From assembly GCA_033720895.1 (NCBI GenBank), contig JAWWBS010000011.1:1-49749 (forward strand): DNA of 49,749 nt. The letters are read 5' to 3'. Shown piece after piece: positions 33,131-42,729 of this stretch; within the stretch, counting starts at the first letter, position 1, and every line of letters begins with the position of its first letter. The notes under the pieces were generated by a model, which ran no database searches, had not been told where the DNA came from, and was given only the letters and a program-made list of their open reading frames with translations. Made by a program: the position numbers and the translations under genes. Origin of the DNA: Gammaproteobacteria bacterium (GTDB lineage Bacteria; Pseudomonadota; Gammaproteobacteria; Natronospirales; JAJUFS01).

Positions 33131-35884
33131 TCAGTTCGGCTTGCCGTGGCAATGCTTGTACTTCTTCCCGGATCCGCAGGGACAGGGCTCGTTGCGGCCG
33201 ACCTTTTCAGTGCTGCGCTTGATGGGCTGCACCGGTGCCACCTGACCACCGCCCTGGCGCTGGCCGGGCAGGCCCTGTCCGGCGGCCTGCTGCTTCGCTT
33301 CCGCCGCTGCTGCGGCCGCCTTGGCGGGATCGGCATGCTGGAACTGCATGCGACTGGTATCCGACTTGCGCTGGGCCTCCATGCGTTCGACTTCCTCTTC
33401 GGTCCGAATGCGCACTCGTGACAGCATGCCAACCGTCTCATGCTTGATGCGTTCAAGCATGGTAAAGAACATTTCGAACGCTTCGCGCTTGTATTCCTGC
33501 TTGGGGTTTTTCTGCGCATAGCCACGCAGGTGGATGCCCTGGCGAAGGTAGTCCATGGCCGCCAGGTGTTCCTTCCACAAGGTATCGACGCGACCCAGCA
33601 TTACCACCTTCTCGAGATGGCGAATGGCTTCGCTTCCCGCCTGCTGCTCCTTGGCATGGTAATCATCGATCACCATTTTCAGAATCTGCTTGCGGAGCTC
33701 CGGCTCGTTCAGCTTGTCATCCTCGTCAAGCGCCTTCTGCACGTCAAAGCTCAGGCCGAGGTCGGCTTCCAGGCTGCGTGTCAGGCCCTCGGCATCCCAC
33801 ATTTCTTCCGGGCTCTGCGGCGGGATGTGCTGGCTGACGATGTCGTTGACCACATCTTCGCGAATGGCCTCGATCGTCTCCGATATGTCATCGGAAGACA
33901 TCAATTCGTCACGTTGCTCGTAGATCGCCCGGCGCTGGTCATTCGCAACGTCGTCGTATTCGAGTAGATTCTTGCGGATATCGAAGTTGTGCGCCTCGAC
34001 ACGACGCTGCGCATCCTCGATCCGCTTGGAAATCCAGCGGTTCTCGATGACCTCGTCATCCTGCATGCCGAGCCGTTCCATCATGCCCTTCATTCGATCA
34101 CCGCCGAAGATGCGCATGAGGTTGTCATCCATCGACAGGTAGAAGCGGGTCGAACCCGGATCACCCTGGCGACCCGAACGGCCTCGCAGCTGGTTGTCGA
34201 CGCGGCGGGATTCATGGCGTTCGGTACCGATGATGTGCAGGCCGCCAGCCTGCATTACCGCGTCATGGCGCTCCTGCCACTCCTCTTTCGCCCTGGCGAG
34301 TCGATTGTCGTCTTCGCGTTCTTCATCGGTCAGTTCGGCTTCGAAATTGCCACCCAGTACGATATCGGTACCACGGCCGGCCATGTTGGTTGCAATGGTG
34401 ACTGCTCCCGGACGACCTGCCTGGGCGACGATTTCCGCCTCGCGCGCGTGCTGCTTGGCATTCAGCACCTCGTGCTTGATGCCCTGCTTGTCCAGCAGTC
34501 CGGACAGAAGTTCCGACACTTCGATGGAGGTAGTACCAACGAGCACGGGCTGGCCACGCTCGCGACAATCCTTGATGTCTTCGGCAATGGCCTTGAACTT
34601 GGACGCAGCGTTCAGGTAGATCTGGTCCGACATGTCGTTGCGCAACATCGGCTTGTTGGTCGGTATCACGACCACTTCCAGGCCGTAAATGCTCTGGAAT
34701 TCGTAGGCTTCCGTGTCTGCCGTGCCGGTCATGCCCGAAAGCTTGGCGTACATGCGGAAGTAGTTCTGGAACGTGATCGACGCCAGGGTCTGGTTTTCGG
34801 CCTGGATCTTGACACCTTCCTTCGCTTCGACGGCCTGGTGGAGGCCATCGGACCAGCGCCTGCCCGGCATCGTCCGGCCGGTGAACTCGTCGACAATGAC
34901 GACCTGGCCATCCTGTACGATGTAATCGACATCCTTCTTGTAGAGGGCGTGAGCTCGCAACGCTGCATCAACATGATGCATCAGCTGGATGTTGGCCGCG
35001 TCATACAGCGACTCTTCCTCGGGCAGGATGCCGGCACTCCGCAACAGTCCCTCGATGCGTTCCTGGCCATCTTCTGTCAGCAAGGCACGCTTGGTCTTTT
35101 CATCGATGGTGTAGTCGCCGGGCGACTCCTCATCCGCGGCCAGGGACAGTTTCGGTACCAGCTTGTTGATCTTCTCGTAGTTGTCGGTCGTGTCATCTAC
35201 CGGTCCGGAGATGATCAGCGGGGTGCGGGCCTCGTCGATCAGGATGGAGTCGACTTCGTCCACGATGGCGAAATGCAGCGGTCGCTGGACCTTCTGGTCC
35301 AGGGTGAACGCCATGTTGTCACGCAGGAAATCGAAGCCGAGTTCGTTGTTCGTGCTGTACGTGATGTCGCAGGCGTAGGCCTCGCGCTTCTCTTCCGGGC
35401 TCTGACCGGACTTGATCACGCCGACGGTCATTCCGAGACCTTCGAATACCGGCCGCATCCAGTTGGCGTCGCGCTCTGCGAGGTACTCGTTGACGGTGAC
35501 GATATGCACGCCCTTGCCCTCGAGCGCATTGAGGTAGGCCGGCAGGGTAGCGACGAGCGTCTTGCCTTCACCGGTCTTCATTTCGGCAATCTTGCCGCTG
35601 TGCAGCGTGATGCCACCGATCAGCTGCACATCGAAGTGCCGCATGCCGAGGTGGCGCTTCGCCGACTCGCGAACTGCTGCAAAGGCTTCAGGCAGAACAG
35701 TGTCCAGCGGCATGCCTTCTGCGAGCTTTTCCCGAAGGCGTTCGGTCGTGGCTTCCAGCTCCTCGGCCGAGCGGGATTCGATCTCCGCTTCGAGAGCATT
35801 GATGGCCTCGACCTGGCGGAACATGCTCTTGATGAGTCGCTGGTTTCTGCTTCCGAAGATCTTCTTGACGAGACTGCCAATCAT
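33131..35884 (-). CDS. secA: Preprotein translocase ATPase SecA
   Basis: Motor that pushes unfolded preproteins through SecYEG. It is full length at 917 residues. Walker A is MKTGEGKT (102-109), Walker B/DEAD-like [16 protein letters not shown], the preprotein cross-linking domain follows, then the second nucleotide fold ([30 protein letters not shown]) and the helical scaffold. The linker is rich in Ala/Gln, and the C-terminus is the zinc-binding SEC-C motif [12 protein letters not shown], which contacts SecB and ribosomes. The gene lies between an M23 peptidase and the Nudix gene. I see no SecM-like gene upstream. Confidence 0.98.
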   Translation of the reverse strand: MIGSLVKKIFGSRNQRLIKSMFRQVEAINALEAEIESRSAEELEATTERLREKLAEGMPLDTVLPEAFAAVRESAKRHLGMRHFDVQLIGGITLHSGKIAEMKTGEGKTLVATLPAYLNALEGKGVHIVTVNEYLAERDANWMRPVFEGLGMTVGVIKSGQSPEEKREAYACDITYSTNNELGFDFLRDNMAFTLDQKVQRPLHFAIVDEVDSILIDEARTPLIISGPVDDTTDNYEKINKLVPKLSLAADEESPGDYTIDEKTKRALLTEDGQERIEGLLRSAGILPEEESLYDAANIQLMHHVDAALRAHALYKKDVDYIVQDGQVVIVDEFTGRTMPGRRWSDGLHQAVEAKEGVKIQAENQTLASITFQNYFRMYAKLSGMTGTADTEAYEFQSIYGLEVVVIPTNKPMLRNDMSDQIYLNAASKFKAIAEDIKDCRERGQPVLVGTTSIEVSELLSGLLDKQGIKHEVLNAKQHAREAEIVAQAGRPGAVTIATNMAGRGTDIVLGGNFEAELTDEEREDDNRLARAKEEWQERHDAVMQAGGLHIIGTERHESRRVDNQLRGRSGRQGDPGSTRFYLSMDDNLMRIFGGDRMKGMMERLGMQDDEVIENRWISKRIEDAQRRVEAHNFDIRKNLLEYDDVANDQRRAIYEQRDELMSSDDISETIEAIREDVVNDIVSQHIPPQSPEEMWDAEGLTRSLEADLGLSFDVQKALDEDDKLNEPELRKQILKMVIDDYHAKEQQAGSEAIRHLEKVVMLGRVDTLWKEHLAAMDYLRQGIHLRGYAQKNPKQEYKREAFEMFFTMLERIKHETVGMLSRVRIRTEEEVERMEAQRKSDTSRMQFQHADPAKAAAAAAEAKQQAAGQGLPGQRQGGGQVAPVQPIKRSTEKVGRNEPCPCGSGKKYKHCHGKPN

Positions 35885-35926
35885 TTTTCGTTCCGTTATG
35901 TTTGATTTGTCGAATCCTGCAAGCGC

Positions 35927-35950
35927 AAACGCCGCCCATTCATGGCGGCG
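35927..35950 (-). terminator. Possible weak terminator between M23 peptidase and secA genes
   Basis: On the minus strand CGCCGCC (35950-35944), a seven-base loop, GGCGGCG (35936-35930), then TTT. The stem is GC-rich but the T-run is only three bases, so read-through into secA is likely. Confidence 0.4.
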
Positions 35951-36008
35951 CTGCTGGCAAGACTGGATTGCCTGATTTCAGGCCGGACCTGGCTGGCCCG
36001 GCACGACG

Positions 36009-36929
36009 TCAGTCTTCGATGTACGTCAGCGGATTGACGACACGACCGTTCTTCAGCACCTCGAAGTGCACATGCGGTCCGGTCGACCTGCCACTCGAAC
36101 CCATCAACGAAATCGTCTGGCCCTTCTTCACCACCTCGCCCACTTTCACAAGGATTTCCTTGTTGTGAGCGTACCGGGTTACAAGGCCATTACCATGGTT
36201 GATCTCAACCATATTGCCGTAGCCGTAGCGCGGGCCTGCAAAGGTCACGACACCTGCGCCGGTAGCAACCACGTCAGCGCCTTCCTTGCCGGCGAAATCC
36301 AGTCCGTAATGGCGTGCGCGCTTGCCAGTGAACGGATCGGTTCGCACCCCGAAGTAGGACGACAACCAGCCACTCCGGATCGGTCGGCCGCCTGGCGTTA
36401 CCTGATCCTTGAGATTGCGACTCATCAGCAGGTTTTCAAGGACCATCAGCTGCGCTTCCTGGCTCTCGATGCGACGCTGGGTCTCGTCCATGGCCGTCAG
36501 CAGCTGCGGCAGGGATTCGGATTCAACCGCTTCGGTACTTTCGGGACCGCCCTGTGCCGGGTCGCCGATGAAATTGAACTCGCCCTCTTCCAGGCCTGCC
36601 ATGCGCGTGAGCCGATCGCCCAGGGCATCGAGGCGGATAACGTGGGCATTGAGCTGGCCAAGCCGGAAGGAGAATGCATTCAGGTTTTCACGGGTTTCAC
36701 GCCGCATGGCCTCGACAGCTTCCATCTGGCGGGAAATGTCGGCCCGGAAAGCTTCCACTTCCTGCAGGGGACGATCCGCGAGCTGGTGCTCGGCAAGACG
36801 GTAGCCACCGTATACCAGCGAGCCCAGCAGGCCGCCCATGATGACCAGCAGGCCGAGAAGGCCTGTCGGTCGGGACAGGTCCAGCCGACGCGTCTTGCCG
36901 TTCTTGCTTAGCAGGATGATATTCATCAT
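36009..36929 (-). CDS. M23 family metallopeptidase with N-terminal membrane anchor and coiled coil
   Basis: A 306-residue LytM-type protein facing the periplasm. An N-terminal cytoplasmic stretch (MMNIILLSKNGKTRRLDL) precedes one membrane segment (about 24-46), a coiled-coil region (about 55-180) and a C-terminal peptidase_M23 domain. Zinc ligands are present in HYGLDF and HVHFEV, so unlike EnvC or NlpD it could be catalytically active on peptidoglycan cross-links. I start it at 36929 because the longer frame to 36998 adds a non-family extension and overlaps the divergent gene. In Xanthomonas and Pseudomonas an M23 gene sits at this place between secA and lpxC. Confidence 0.9.
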   Translation of the reverse strand: MMNIILLSKNGKTRRLDLSRPTGLLGLLVIMGGLLGSLVYGGYRLAEHQLADRPLQEVEAFRADISRQMEAVEAMRRETRENLNAFSFRLGQLNAHVIRLDALGDRLTRMAGLEEGEFNFIGDPAQGGPESTEAVESESLPQLLTAMDETQRRIESQEAQLMVLENLLMSRNLKDQVTPGGRPIRSGWLSSYFGVRTDPFTGKRARHYGLDFAGKEGADVVATGAGVVTFAGPRYGYGNMVEINHGNGLVTRYAHNKEILVKVGEVVKKGQTISLMGSSGRSTGPHVHFEVLKNGRVVNPLTYIED

Positions 36930-36976
36930 TCTGTTCTCGTTACGTCTCCTTGGCTGAAACGTCCACCAGGTACCTG

Positions 36977-37411
36977 ATGAAACGATTGCAGCATACAATT
37001 CCAGGCGGCTCGACGATCGACCGCATCAAGCAGCAAGGCTCCGTCCTGGACAAGCTCACCGAGCTGGTCCGCCAGACCCTTCCAGCGGCGCTGCGCCAGC
37101 ACGTGACGGGCTGCGCCTTGAATGCCAAGACCCTGGTCGTGTTTGTCGACCAGTCGGAGTGGACCACCCACTTCCGCTTTCTCGAAGCCGAAATCCTCAC
37201 CATGCTGGACAAGCATCCGGAATTCGGTGTCGAACGCATTCAATGCCGTGTCTTCATTGACACCCGGCCTCCGGCACCCTCGGTGCCGGACCGCAAGATC
37301 AGCGCAGCAACGCGCGACTTGCTGAATCAGACCGCGGAATCCATTTCCGACGAAAAGCTGGCGGAGGCGCTTCGGCGCCTCGCCAGCAAGACCGATGATC
37401 AGGCGCCTTGA
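36977..37411 (+). CDS. dciA: DUF721 protein, probable replicative helicase loader DciA
   Basis: A 144-residue member of DUF721. DciA is the ancestral loader of DnaB helicase in bacteria that lack the DnaC/DnaI type. The N-terminal KH-like domain ([22 protein letters not shown], with [17 protein letters not shown]) is clear, and the C-terminal third is charged and probably disordered. I prefer the ATG at 36977, with AGG seven bases upstream, over a TTG at 36950. It is divergent from the M23 gene and overlaps the 3' end of lpxC by 13 bases on the opposite strand. The secA-DUF721-lpxC neighbourhood is conserved in Pseudomonas-like genomes. Confidence 0.85.
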   Translation: MKRLQHTIPGGSTIDRIKQQGSVLDKLTELVRQTLPAALRQHVTGCALNAKTLVVFVDQSEWTTHFRFLEAEILTMLDKHPEFGVERIQCRVFIDTRPPAPSVPDRKISAATRDLLNQTAESISDEKLAEALRRLASKTDDQAP

Positions 37412-38319
37412 ACGGCCTGCACCGGTGACATGTACGAAATCGGTGCCTTTTCTTCTTCTTCGAAGGTCACCATCTCCCAGGCCTCGGCATCAGCCAGCAG
37501 CGTGCGCAGCAACTGGTTGTTCAATGCATGACCTGACTTGAAACCCTTGAACTCGCCGATCAGCGAGTGACCCAGCAGGTACAGGTCGCCGATCGCGTCC
37601 AGCACCTTGTGCTTCACGAATTCGTCTTCGTAGCGCAGACCATCCTCGTTAACGATGCGGTAGTCATCCACGACAATGGCGTTGTCCAGCGAGCCGCCGC
37701 GAGCGAGGTTGCGCTCGCGCAGCATTTCGTAATCACGCATGAAACCGAAGGTGCGGGCCCGCGACACTTCCTTCACGAAAGAGGTCGTCGAGAAGTCCAC
37801 ACTGGCTTCCTGGGTGTGCTTCTTGAACACCGGATGATCGAACTGGATTTCGAAGCCAACCTTGAAGCCCTCGAAAGGCACAAAGGTGGCCCACTTGTCT
37901 TCCTGTTCGACACGCACCGGCTTCTTGATGCGGATGAAGCGCTTGGCAGCGTCCTGTTCGGCAATGCCGGCGGACTGCAGCAGGAACACGAAAGGACCAG
38001 CGGAGCCGTCCATGATCGGCACTTCGGCCGCCGACAGGTCCACGTAGGCGTTGTCGATGCCCAGGCCAGCCATGGCAGAAAGCAGGTGCTCGACCGTCGA
38101 TACTTTCGCACCGTTCTCGGTCAAGGAAGTAGACAACGCGGTGTCACCGACATTCTCTGCCGTTGCACGAATTTCAACCGGTTCATCAAGGTCCACGCGG
38201 CGGAACACGATACCCGTGTCTACCGCAGCCGGGCGCAGCGTCATGTAAACCTTTTCACCCGTGTGCAAGCCCACGCCAGTGGCGCGAATGACATTTTTCA
38301 GCGTACGTTGTCTGACCAT
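37399..38319 (-). CDS. lpxC: UDP-3-O-acyl-N-acetylglucosamine deacetylase LpxC
   Basis: Zinc deacetylase that commits UDP-acyl-GlcNAc to lipid A synthesis. The 306 residues start [21 protein letters not shown]. Zinc ligands are H78 ([10 protein letters not shown]) and the HKVLDAIGD motif around H238/D242, and H265 of GHALNN is the catalytic base. It is the last gene of the dcw cluster, as in E. coli. A structured 255-base leader separates it from ftsZ. The C-terminus is long enough to carry an FtsH degradation tail, but I cannot identify one by sequence. Confidence 0.98.
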   Translation of the reverse strand: MVRQRTLKNVIRATGVGLHTGEKVYMTLRPAAVDTGIVFRRVDLDEPVEIRATAENVGDTALSTSLTENGAKVSTVEHLLSAMAGLGIDNAYVDLSAAEVPIMDGSAGPFVFLLQSAGIAEQDAAKRFIRIKKPVRVEQEDKWATFVPFEGFKVGFEIQFDHPVFKKHTQEASVDFSTTSFVKEVSRARTFGFMRDYEMLRERNLARGGSLDNAIVVDDYRIVNEDGLRYEDEFVKHKVLDAIGDLYLLGHSLIGEFKGFKSGHALNNQLLRTLLADAEAWEMVTFEEEEKAPISYMSPVQAVQGA

Positions 38320-38351
38320 TTACTCTGTTCTCTCAAGCCATGTTGTTCGCA

Positions 38352-38404
38352 TTCGGAAACCTTCCGAACACGACAAGTAGTTTTGTGGCTCCCACCACAA
38401 AACT
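38352..38404 (-). promoter_or_regulatory. Two perfect hairpins in the lpxC leader
   Basis: On the minus strand, a 10-bp stem AGTTTTGTGG / CCACAAAACT with a six-base loop (38404-38379) is followed after ten bases by a 7-bp stem TTCGGAA / TTCCGAA with a GGT loop (38368-38352). Neither is followed by a T-run, so they are not intrinsic terminators. They lie 33-85 bases before the lpxC start codon. The rest of the 255-base gap up to ftsZ shows no strong promoter that I can name. Confidence 0.5.
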
Positions 38405-38574
38405 TCGCTCTGCTCCGTCAGGCAGGCAACAACGGCCCGCCTTTTGGCACGCAGGGGCGGAACAGTAACACAATCGCAAAAATCAACGCAAGTGCCTGAT
38501 TTCCCCGACAATTCACTGTCACCCCCGACGGCGCCGGCAGCGTTTCACACACCCTCCAGGCCACCCGACCGACC

Positions 38575-39726
38575 TCAGTCAGCCTGGCGACGCAGGAAGG
38601 CCGGAATGTCGAGGTAATCCTCGTCGGTCGCCTCGGGTGCCACGTCCTCCCCGACGGCCCGCTTGCGAATCACCGTGGGACGCTCGAGATCCGCATAATT
38701 GGGCTCTGCCGTGCTGACTGCAGGCTTGGAAACCACTTCCATCTTGGGCGGCTGTTCGGCCCGCATGGTGACGCCACCAAGACCCGTGGCCACTACCGTA
38801 ACCCGCATTTCACCCTGCATTTCGGGGTCAATTACGGTTCCGATTACCACCGTGGCGTCGTCAGAAGCGAATTCCTTCACGGTATTACCCACTTCCTCGA
38901 ATTCACCAATCGCCATGTCCATGCCCGCGGTGACGTTCACCAGGATGCCCTTGGCACCGGAGATGTTGATGTCATCCAGCAAGGGGCTGGCGACGGCCAT
39001 CTCGGCCGCTTCACGGGCCCGGTCGGAACCTGCCGCCACGCCGGTGCCCATCATCGCCATGCCCATCTCGGACATCACGGTGCGGACATCGGCAAAGTCG
39101 ACGTTGATCAGGCCCGGGCGGGTAATCAGCTCGGCGATGCCCTGGACGGCCCCGGAGAGCACGTCGTTGGCGGACTTGAACGCATCCAGCAGCGTGCAGG
39201 TACCCCCCAGTACATCCTTGAGCTTCTCGTTCGGGATGGTGATCAGGGAATCGACGTAGCGTCCCAGCTCGTCAAGGCCCTGCTGGGCAGCCGTCATCCG
39301 CTTCGAGCCTTCGAAGTCGAATGGCTTCGTCACGACGGCCACGGTCAGGATACCGAGCTCCTTGGCGACCTGCGCCACCACCGGAGCGGCACCGGTGCCG
39401 GTTCCTCCACCCATGCCAGCCGTGATGAAGAGCATGTCGCTGCCCTCGATCACTTCCTGGATGCGATCCCGGTCTTCCATCGCCGCCTGGCGTCCGAGTT
39501 CCGGATTGGCTCCGGCACCCAGGCCCTTGGTGATGTTGCAACCGATCTGCAAGGCCGTCTTGGCCCGCGTGCTTTTCAGGGCTTGTGCATCCGTGTTCGC
39601 GCAAACGAAATCCACGCCCTCGATGCCCTGGTCAACCATGTGCTGCACGGCATTTCCGCCGCCGCCCCCGACACCAATCACCTTGATGATGGCGTTCTGA
39701 CTGTAACCATCCATAAGTTCAAACAT
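38575..39726 (-). CDS. ftsZ: Cell division tubulin homologue FtsZ
   Basis: GTPase that forms the Z ring. The 383 residues start at ATG 39726 (MFELMDGYSQNAIIKVIG), with AGAGGAGG seven bases upstream; a longer frame to 39756 is rejected for that reason. The tubulin signature GGGTGTGAAP lies near residue 104, the T7-loop NVDFADVRTVM is present, and the C-terminal tail ends with the conserved peptide DYLDIPAFLRRQAD that binds FtsA, ZipA and ZapD. A 17-base inverted repeat sits just before the ribosome-binding site. Confidence 0.98.
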   Translation of the reverse strand: MFELMDGYSQNAIIKVIGVGGGGGNAVQHMVDQGIEGVDFVCANTDAQALKSTRAKTALQIGCNITKGLGAGANPELGRQAAMEDRDRIQEVIEGSDMLFITAGMGGGTGTGAAPVVAQVAKELGILTVAVVTKPFDFEGSKRMTAAQQGLDELGRYVDSLITIPNEKLKDVLGGTCTLLDAFKSANDVLSGAVQGIAELITRPGLINVDFADVRTVMSEMGMAMMGTGVAAGSDRAREAAEMAVASPLLDDINISGAKGILVNVTAGMDMAIGEFEEVGNTVKEFASDDATVVIGTVIDPEMQGEMRVTVVATGLGGVTMRAEQPPKMEVVSKPAVSTAEPNYADLERPTVIRKRAVGEDVAPEATDEDYLDIPAFLRRQAD

Positions 39727-39740
39727 TGCTGCGCCTCCTC

Positions 39741-39757
39741 TTTGACCGACGGTCAAA
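39741..39757 (-). promoter_or_regulatory. Perfect inverted repeat between ftsA and ftsZ
   Basis: TTTGACCG-A-CGGTCAAA read on the plus strand (its complement, with a T at the centre, on the coding strand) is perfectly symmetric over 17 bases. It lies directly before the AGAGGAGG of ftsZ in a 45-base gap. It could be a protein-binding operator or an RNA hairpin that influences ftsZ translation. Confidence 0.4.
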
Positions 39758-39771
39758 ATTCAAAATCGAAT

Positions 39772-41004
39772 TCAAAAGTTGCCCTGGAACCACTGCTTCA
39801 TTCGCTCCCAGAGCGAACTGACACTGGTTCCGATGTTTTCTCCGCCACCGTGTTCCAGGCTGTGCTTGCCGAACAGCAGCAAGCCGACACCGGTGGCATG
39901 GATGGGATTGCGGACCACATCCGACAATCCCGATACGTTCTGTGGGAAGCCGAGTCGCACCGGCATGTGGAAGACTTCTTCCGCGAGCTCGATCGCGCCT
40001 TCCATTTTCGAGCTGCCGCCTGTCAGGACGATGCCCGCGGCGATCAGGTCTTCGAAGCCGGAGCGGCGCAGTTCCGCCTGCACCAGCGAGAACAGTTCCT
40101 CGTAGCGCGGCTCCACGACCTCGGCCAGGGTCTGTCGGGCCAGGCGGCGCGGCGGACGTTCACCCACGCTCGGCACTTCGATGGTCTCTTCCGGGTTTGC
40201 CAGCTGTGGCAGCGCGCAGGCGTACTTCACCTTGATCTCTTCGGCGTAGTGCGTCGGCGTGCGCAGGGCCACGGCAATGTCATTGGTGACCTGGTCACCG
40301 GCAATCGGAATGACTGCCGTGTGGCGGATCGAACCGTCGGTGAACACCGCAATATCCGTCGTGCCACCACCGATATCGACCAGGCAGACACCCAGGTCCT
40401 TTTCATCGTCGGTCAGCACGGCATAGCTTGAAGCCAGCTGTTCGAGAATCACGTCGTCGACTTCCAGGCCACAGCGTTTCACGCATTTGATGATGTTCTG
40501 TGCAGCGCTCATCGCACCGGTGACCATGTGTACCTTGGCTTCGAGTCGCACGCCGGACATGCCGATCGGCTCCTTGATGCCGTCCTGCTCATCGATGATG
40601 AATTCCTGCGGCAGGATGTGGAGGATCTTCTGGTCGGCCGGAATGGCGACTGCCCTGGCAGCATCGATGACCCGCTCGACGTCTCCCGCCGTCACTTCGC
40701 GATCGCGAATCGCGACGATGCCGTGCGAATTGAGGCTCTTGACGTGACTGCCCGCAATTCCTGCGTAGACCGAGTTGATCTGGCAGCCGGCCATGAGCTC
40801 TGCTTCTTCGACGGCACGCTGAATCGACTGCACGGTCGACTCGATGTTCACCACCACGCCCCTCTTCAGGCCGCGCGACGGGTGCGTGCCGATGCCGATG
40901 ATCTCGATCGCATCGTCAGGCTTGATCTCGCCAACCAGCGCGACCACTTTCGACGTGCCGATATCGAGACCGACAATCAGCTGCTTATCCGTTTTCCTGG
41001 ACAT
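39772..41004 (-). CDS. ftsA: Cell division actin homologue FtsA
   Basis: Actin-like ATPase that tethers FtsZ to the membrane and recruits later divisome proteins. The 410 residues start at ATG 41004 ([26 protein letters not shown]), which fits the family length; a longer frame to 41067 lies inside ftsQ. The phosphate-binding GLDIGTSK and VDIGGGTTD motifs and the adenosine motif VLTGGSSKMEG are present, and the C-terminal amphipathic helix SLWERMKQWFQGNF is the membrane-targeting sequence. It overlaps the ftsQ 3' end by 20 bases. Confidence 0.98.
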   Translation of the reverse strand: MSRKTDKQLIVGLDIGTSKVVALVGEIKPDDAIEIIGIGTHPSRGLKRGVVVNIESTVQSIQRAVEEAELMAGCQINSVYAGIAGSHVKSLNSHGIVAIRDREVTAGDVERVIDAARAVAIPADQKILHILPQEFIIDEQDGIKEPIGMSGVRLEAKVHMVTGAMSAAQNIIKCVKRCGLEVDDVILEQLASSYAVLTDDEKDLGVCLVDIGGGTTDIAVFTDGSIRHTAVIPIAGDQVTNDIAVALRTPTHYAEEIKVKYACALPQLANPEETIEVPSVGERPPRRLARQTLAEVVEPRYEELFSLVQAELRRSGFEDLIAAGIVLTGGSSKMEGAIELAEEVFHMPVRLGFPQNVSGLSDVVRNPIHATGVGLLLFGKHSLEHGGGENIGTSVSSLWERMKQWFQGNF

Positions 41005-41788
41005 TACCCGTTTCCCCCGATACGTCATTCGCATCGTCAGCTGCCGGCGCTTTCCAGCCGACAGCAAATCCGTTGGTGTATCGCATGTCGATGTATTCGA
41101 TTTCGTTCAGGCGCTCAGCCAGCGTCGGCCACGCGATCTCGACGAAGCGCTGCAAACGCACCTCGTGGTCGCGGCGGCCAAGGCGCACTTCAATACCGTT
41201 TCCGAGCCAGAATCGTTCAGCCCGCCGATCGGTCACGTAAAGCCGACGCAGGTCCATGGATTTGAGGCCAAGGAACTCGCGCAACTCCGCGAGGCGCGCC
41301 AGCACATCACCCTGCCGACCGGCCGGTCCACCGACGTCTGGCAGGACGCCCGAGTAACCGACTGCACCGTCAACGAAGACCTCGCCATCGGCATTCAACA
41401 AGGAAGTGCCAAACCAGCTGGCGACGGCCTGCTCCTCGATGACTTGCACGTGCAGCACCCCGGGCCAGCCTCGACGCAGCGATGCATCCCTGACCCAGGG
41501 CAGGTCGACAACCGCTGCCTTGGCCGCTTCGATGTCGAAATCGAGGAAGCCCTTTTCGATGTGCGGTGCGAGCGCGCGCTGGACCTCGTCGACCGACACG
41601 TTGTTCAGTTCGCCCTGGACTTCGAGGTAGCGGAACTCCTCGTAACCCGCGGCGACAATCTGCTGGAACAGCACGTGACCTGCGACACCGAGAACCAGGA
41701 CAACCGCCAGCCAGCTGGCGGGGCGCTGCCAGTTCAGCGGTCGCTTTTCGACCTTGCGATTGGACTTCCTGCGCTTCAGGAACTTCAT
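40985..41788 (-). CDS. ftsQ: Cell division protein FtsQ
   Basis: Bitopic inner-membrane protein of the FtsQLB complex that regulates septal peptidoglycan synthesis. The 267 residues have a short basic cytoplasmic tail, one membrane segment (about 24-46), a POTRA domain ([20 protein letters not shown]) and the FtsQ domain containing [10 protein letters not shown] and the late [17 protein letters not shown] motif. It overlaps ddlB by 4 bases and ftsA by 20 bases. Confidence 0.95.
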   Translation of the reverse strand: MKFLKRRKSNRKVEKRPLNWQRPASWLAVVLVLGVAGHVLFQQIVAAGYEEFRYLEVQGELNNVSVDEVQRALAPHIEKGFLDFDIEAAKAAVVDLPWVRDASLRRGWPGVLHVQVIEEQAVASWFGTSLLNADGEVFVDGAVGYSGVLPDVGGPAGRQGDVLARLAELREFLGLKSMDLRRLYVTDRRAERFWLGNGIEVRLGRRDHEVRLQRFVEIAWPTLAERLNEIEYIDMRYTNGFAVGWKAPAADDANDVSGETGNVQENG

Positions 41789-42729
41789 GCCACGCCCTCC
41801 ACGTCATCACTTGGCAAGGTCTGCGCAAGGATTTCCCAGCACAATGCGGCAAAGTCCAGCCCACTGGCGGCAGCCGCCATGGGGACCAGGCTGTGATCGG
41901 TCATTCCCGGCACGGTATTCACTTCCAGTACCTGCGGGTCGCCATTGGCATCGAGCATGAAATCGACGCGTCCCCAACCTCGGGCACCCACCAGCCGGAA
42001 CGCCTCGAGGCAGATGTCGGCAAAGGCTTTTTCCTCGCGGCTCGTGAGTCCACAGGGAATGTGGTACTGCGTGTCGTCAGTCAGGTACTTGGCTTCGTAG
42101 TCATAGAAATCACGTGGCGTTTCCAGCCGGATCATCGGCAGTACACGCTCGCCGAGGATCGCTGCCGTGTATTCGGGCCCCGGCAGGCAGGCCTCCGCAA
42201 TGACACTGTCGTCGCAGGCAGCGGCAGCCTCGTAGGCCGCCTGCAACTCCGTTGCCGATGTGACCTTGCTCATGCCGATACTCGAGCCTTCACGAGCCGG
42301 CTTGAGGAACATCGGGAATCCGATGAGTTCGACCGCCATGTCGAGGTTGTCGGCCGCAAGTTCCGCCCATTCCGGTGTAGGAATTCCGGCCGAGTGCAGG
42401 ATCTGCTTGCTGCGCAGCTTGTCCATTGCGAGCGCCGAGCCGAGAACGCCGGATCCGGTATAGGGAATGTCGAGATACTCGAGCAGGCCCTGTACCGTGC
42501 CGTCTTCACCACCGCGACCGTGCAGCACGATGAACGCCCGGTCGAAATTGCCGGCTTGCAAGGCGTTAACCAGGCCATCCACCGGATCGACACCATGCGC
42601 ATCCACACCTCGCTCCTGCAGGGCCGCAAGGACTGCACGACCGCTCTTCAGGGACACCTCGCGCTCGGCAGAATGCCCGCCAAACAGCACGGCGACCTTG
42701 CCGAAGTCACTGGCTTTCCAGCGGCTCAT
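41785..42729 (-). CDS. ddlB: D-alanine--D-alanine ligase
   Basis: ATP-grasp enzyme that makes D-Ala-D-Ala for the peptidoglycan stem. The 314 residues start [30 protein letters not shown]; catalytic and binding segments include [28 protein letters not shown] and the C-terminal [24 protein letters not shown]. ddlB follows murC directly with a 4-base overlap. murB is not between them, as in P. aeruginosa. Confidence 0.97.
   Translation of the reverse strand: MSRWKASDFGKVAVLFGGHSAEREVSLKSGRAVLAALQERGVDAHGVDPVDGLVNALQAGNFDRAFIVLHGRGGEDGTVQGLLEYLDIPYTGSGVLGSALAMDKLRSKQILHSAGIPTPEWAELAADNLDMAVELIGFPMFLKPAREGSSIGMSKVTSATELQAAYEAAAACDDSVIAEACLPGPEYTAAILGERVLPMIRLETPRDFYDYEAKYLTDDTQYHIPCGLTSREEKAFADICLEAFRLVGARGWGRVDFMLDANGDPQVLEVNTVPGMTDHSLVPMAAAASGLDFAALCWEILAQTLPSDDVEGVA

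Noticed and set aside
42726-42729. Absence of murB between murC and ddlB as an anomaly
   Set aside because: Several gammaproteobacteria, including P. aeruginosa, have the same order with murB elsewhere.
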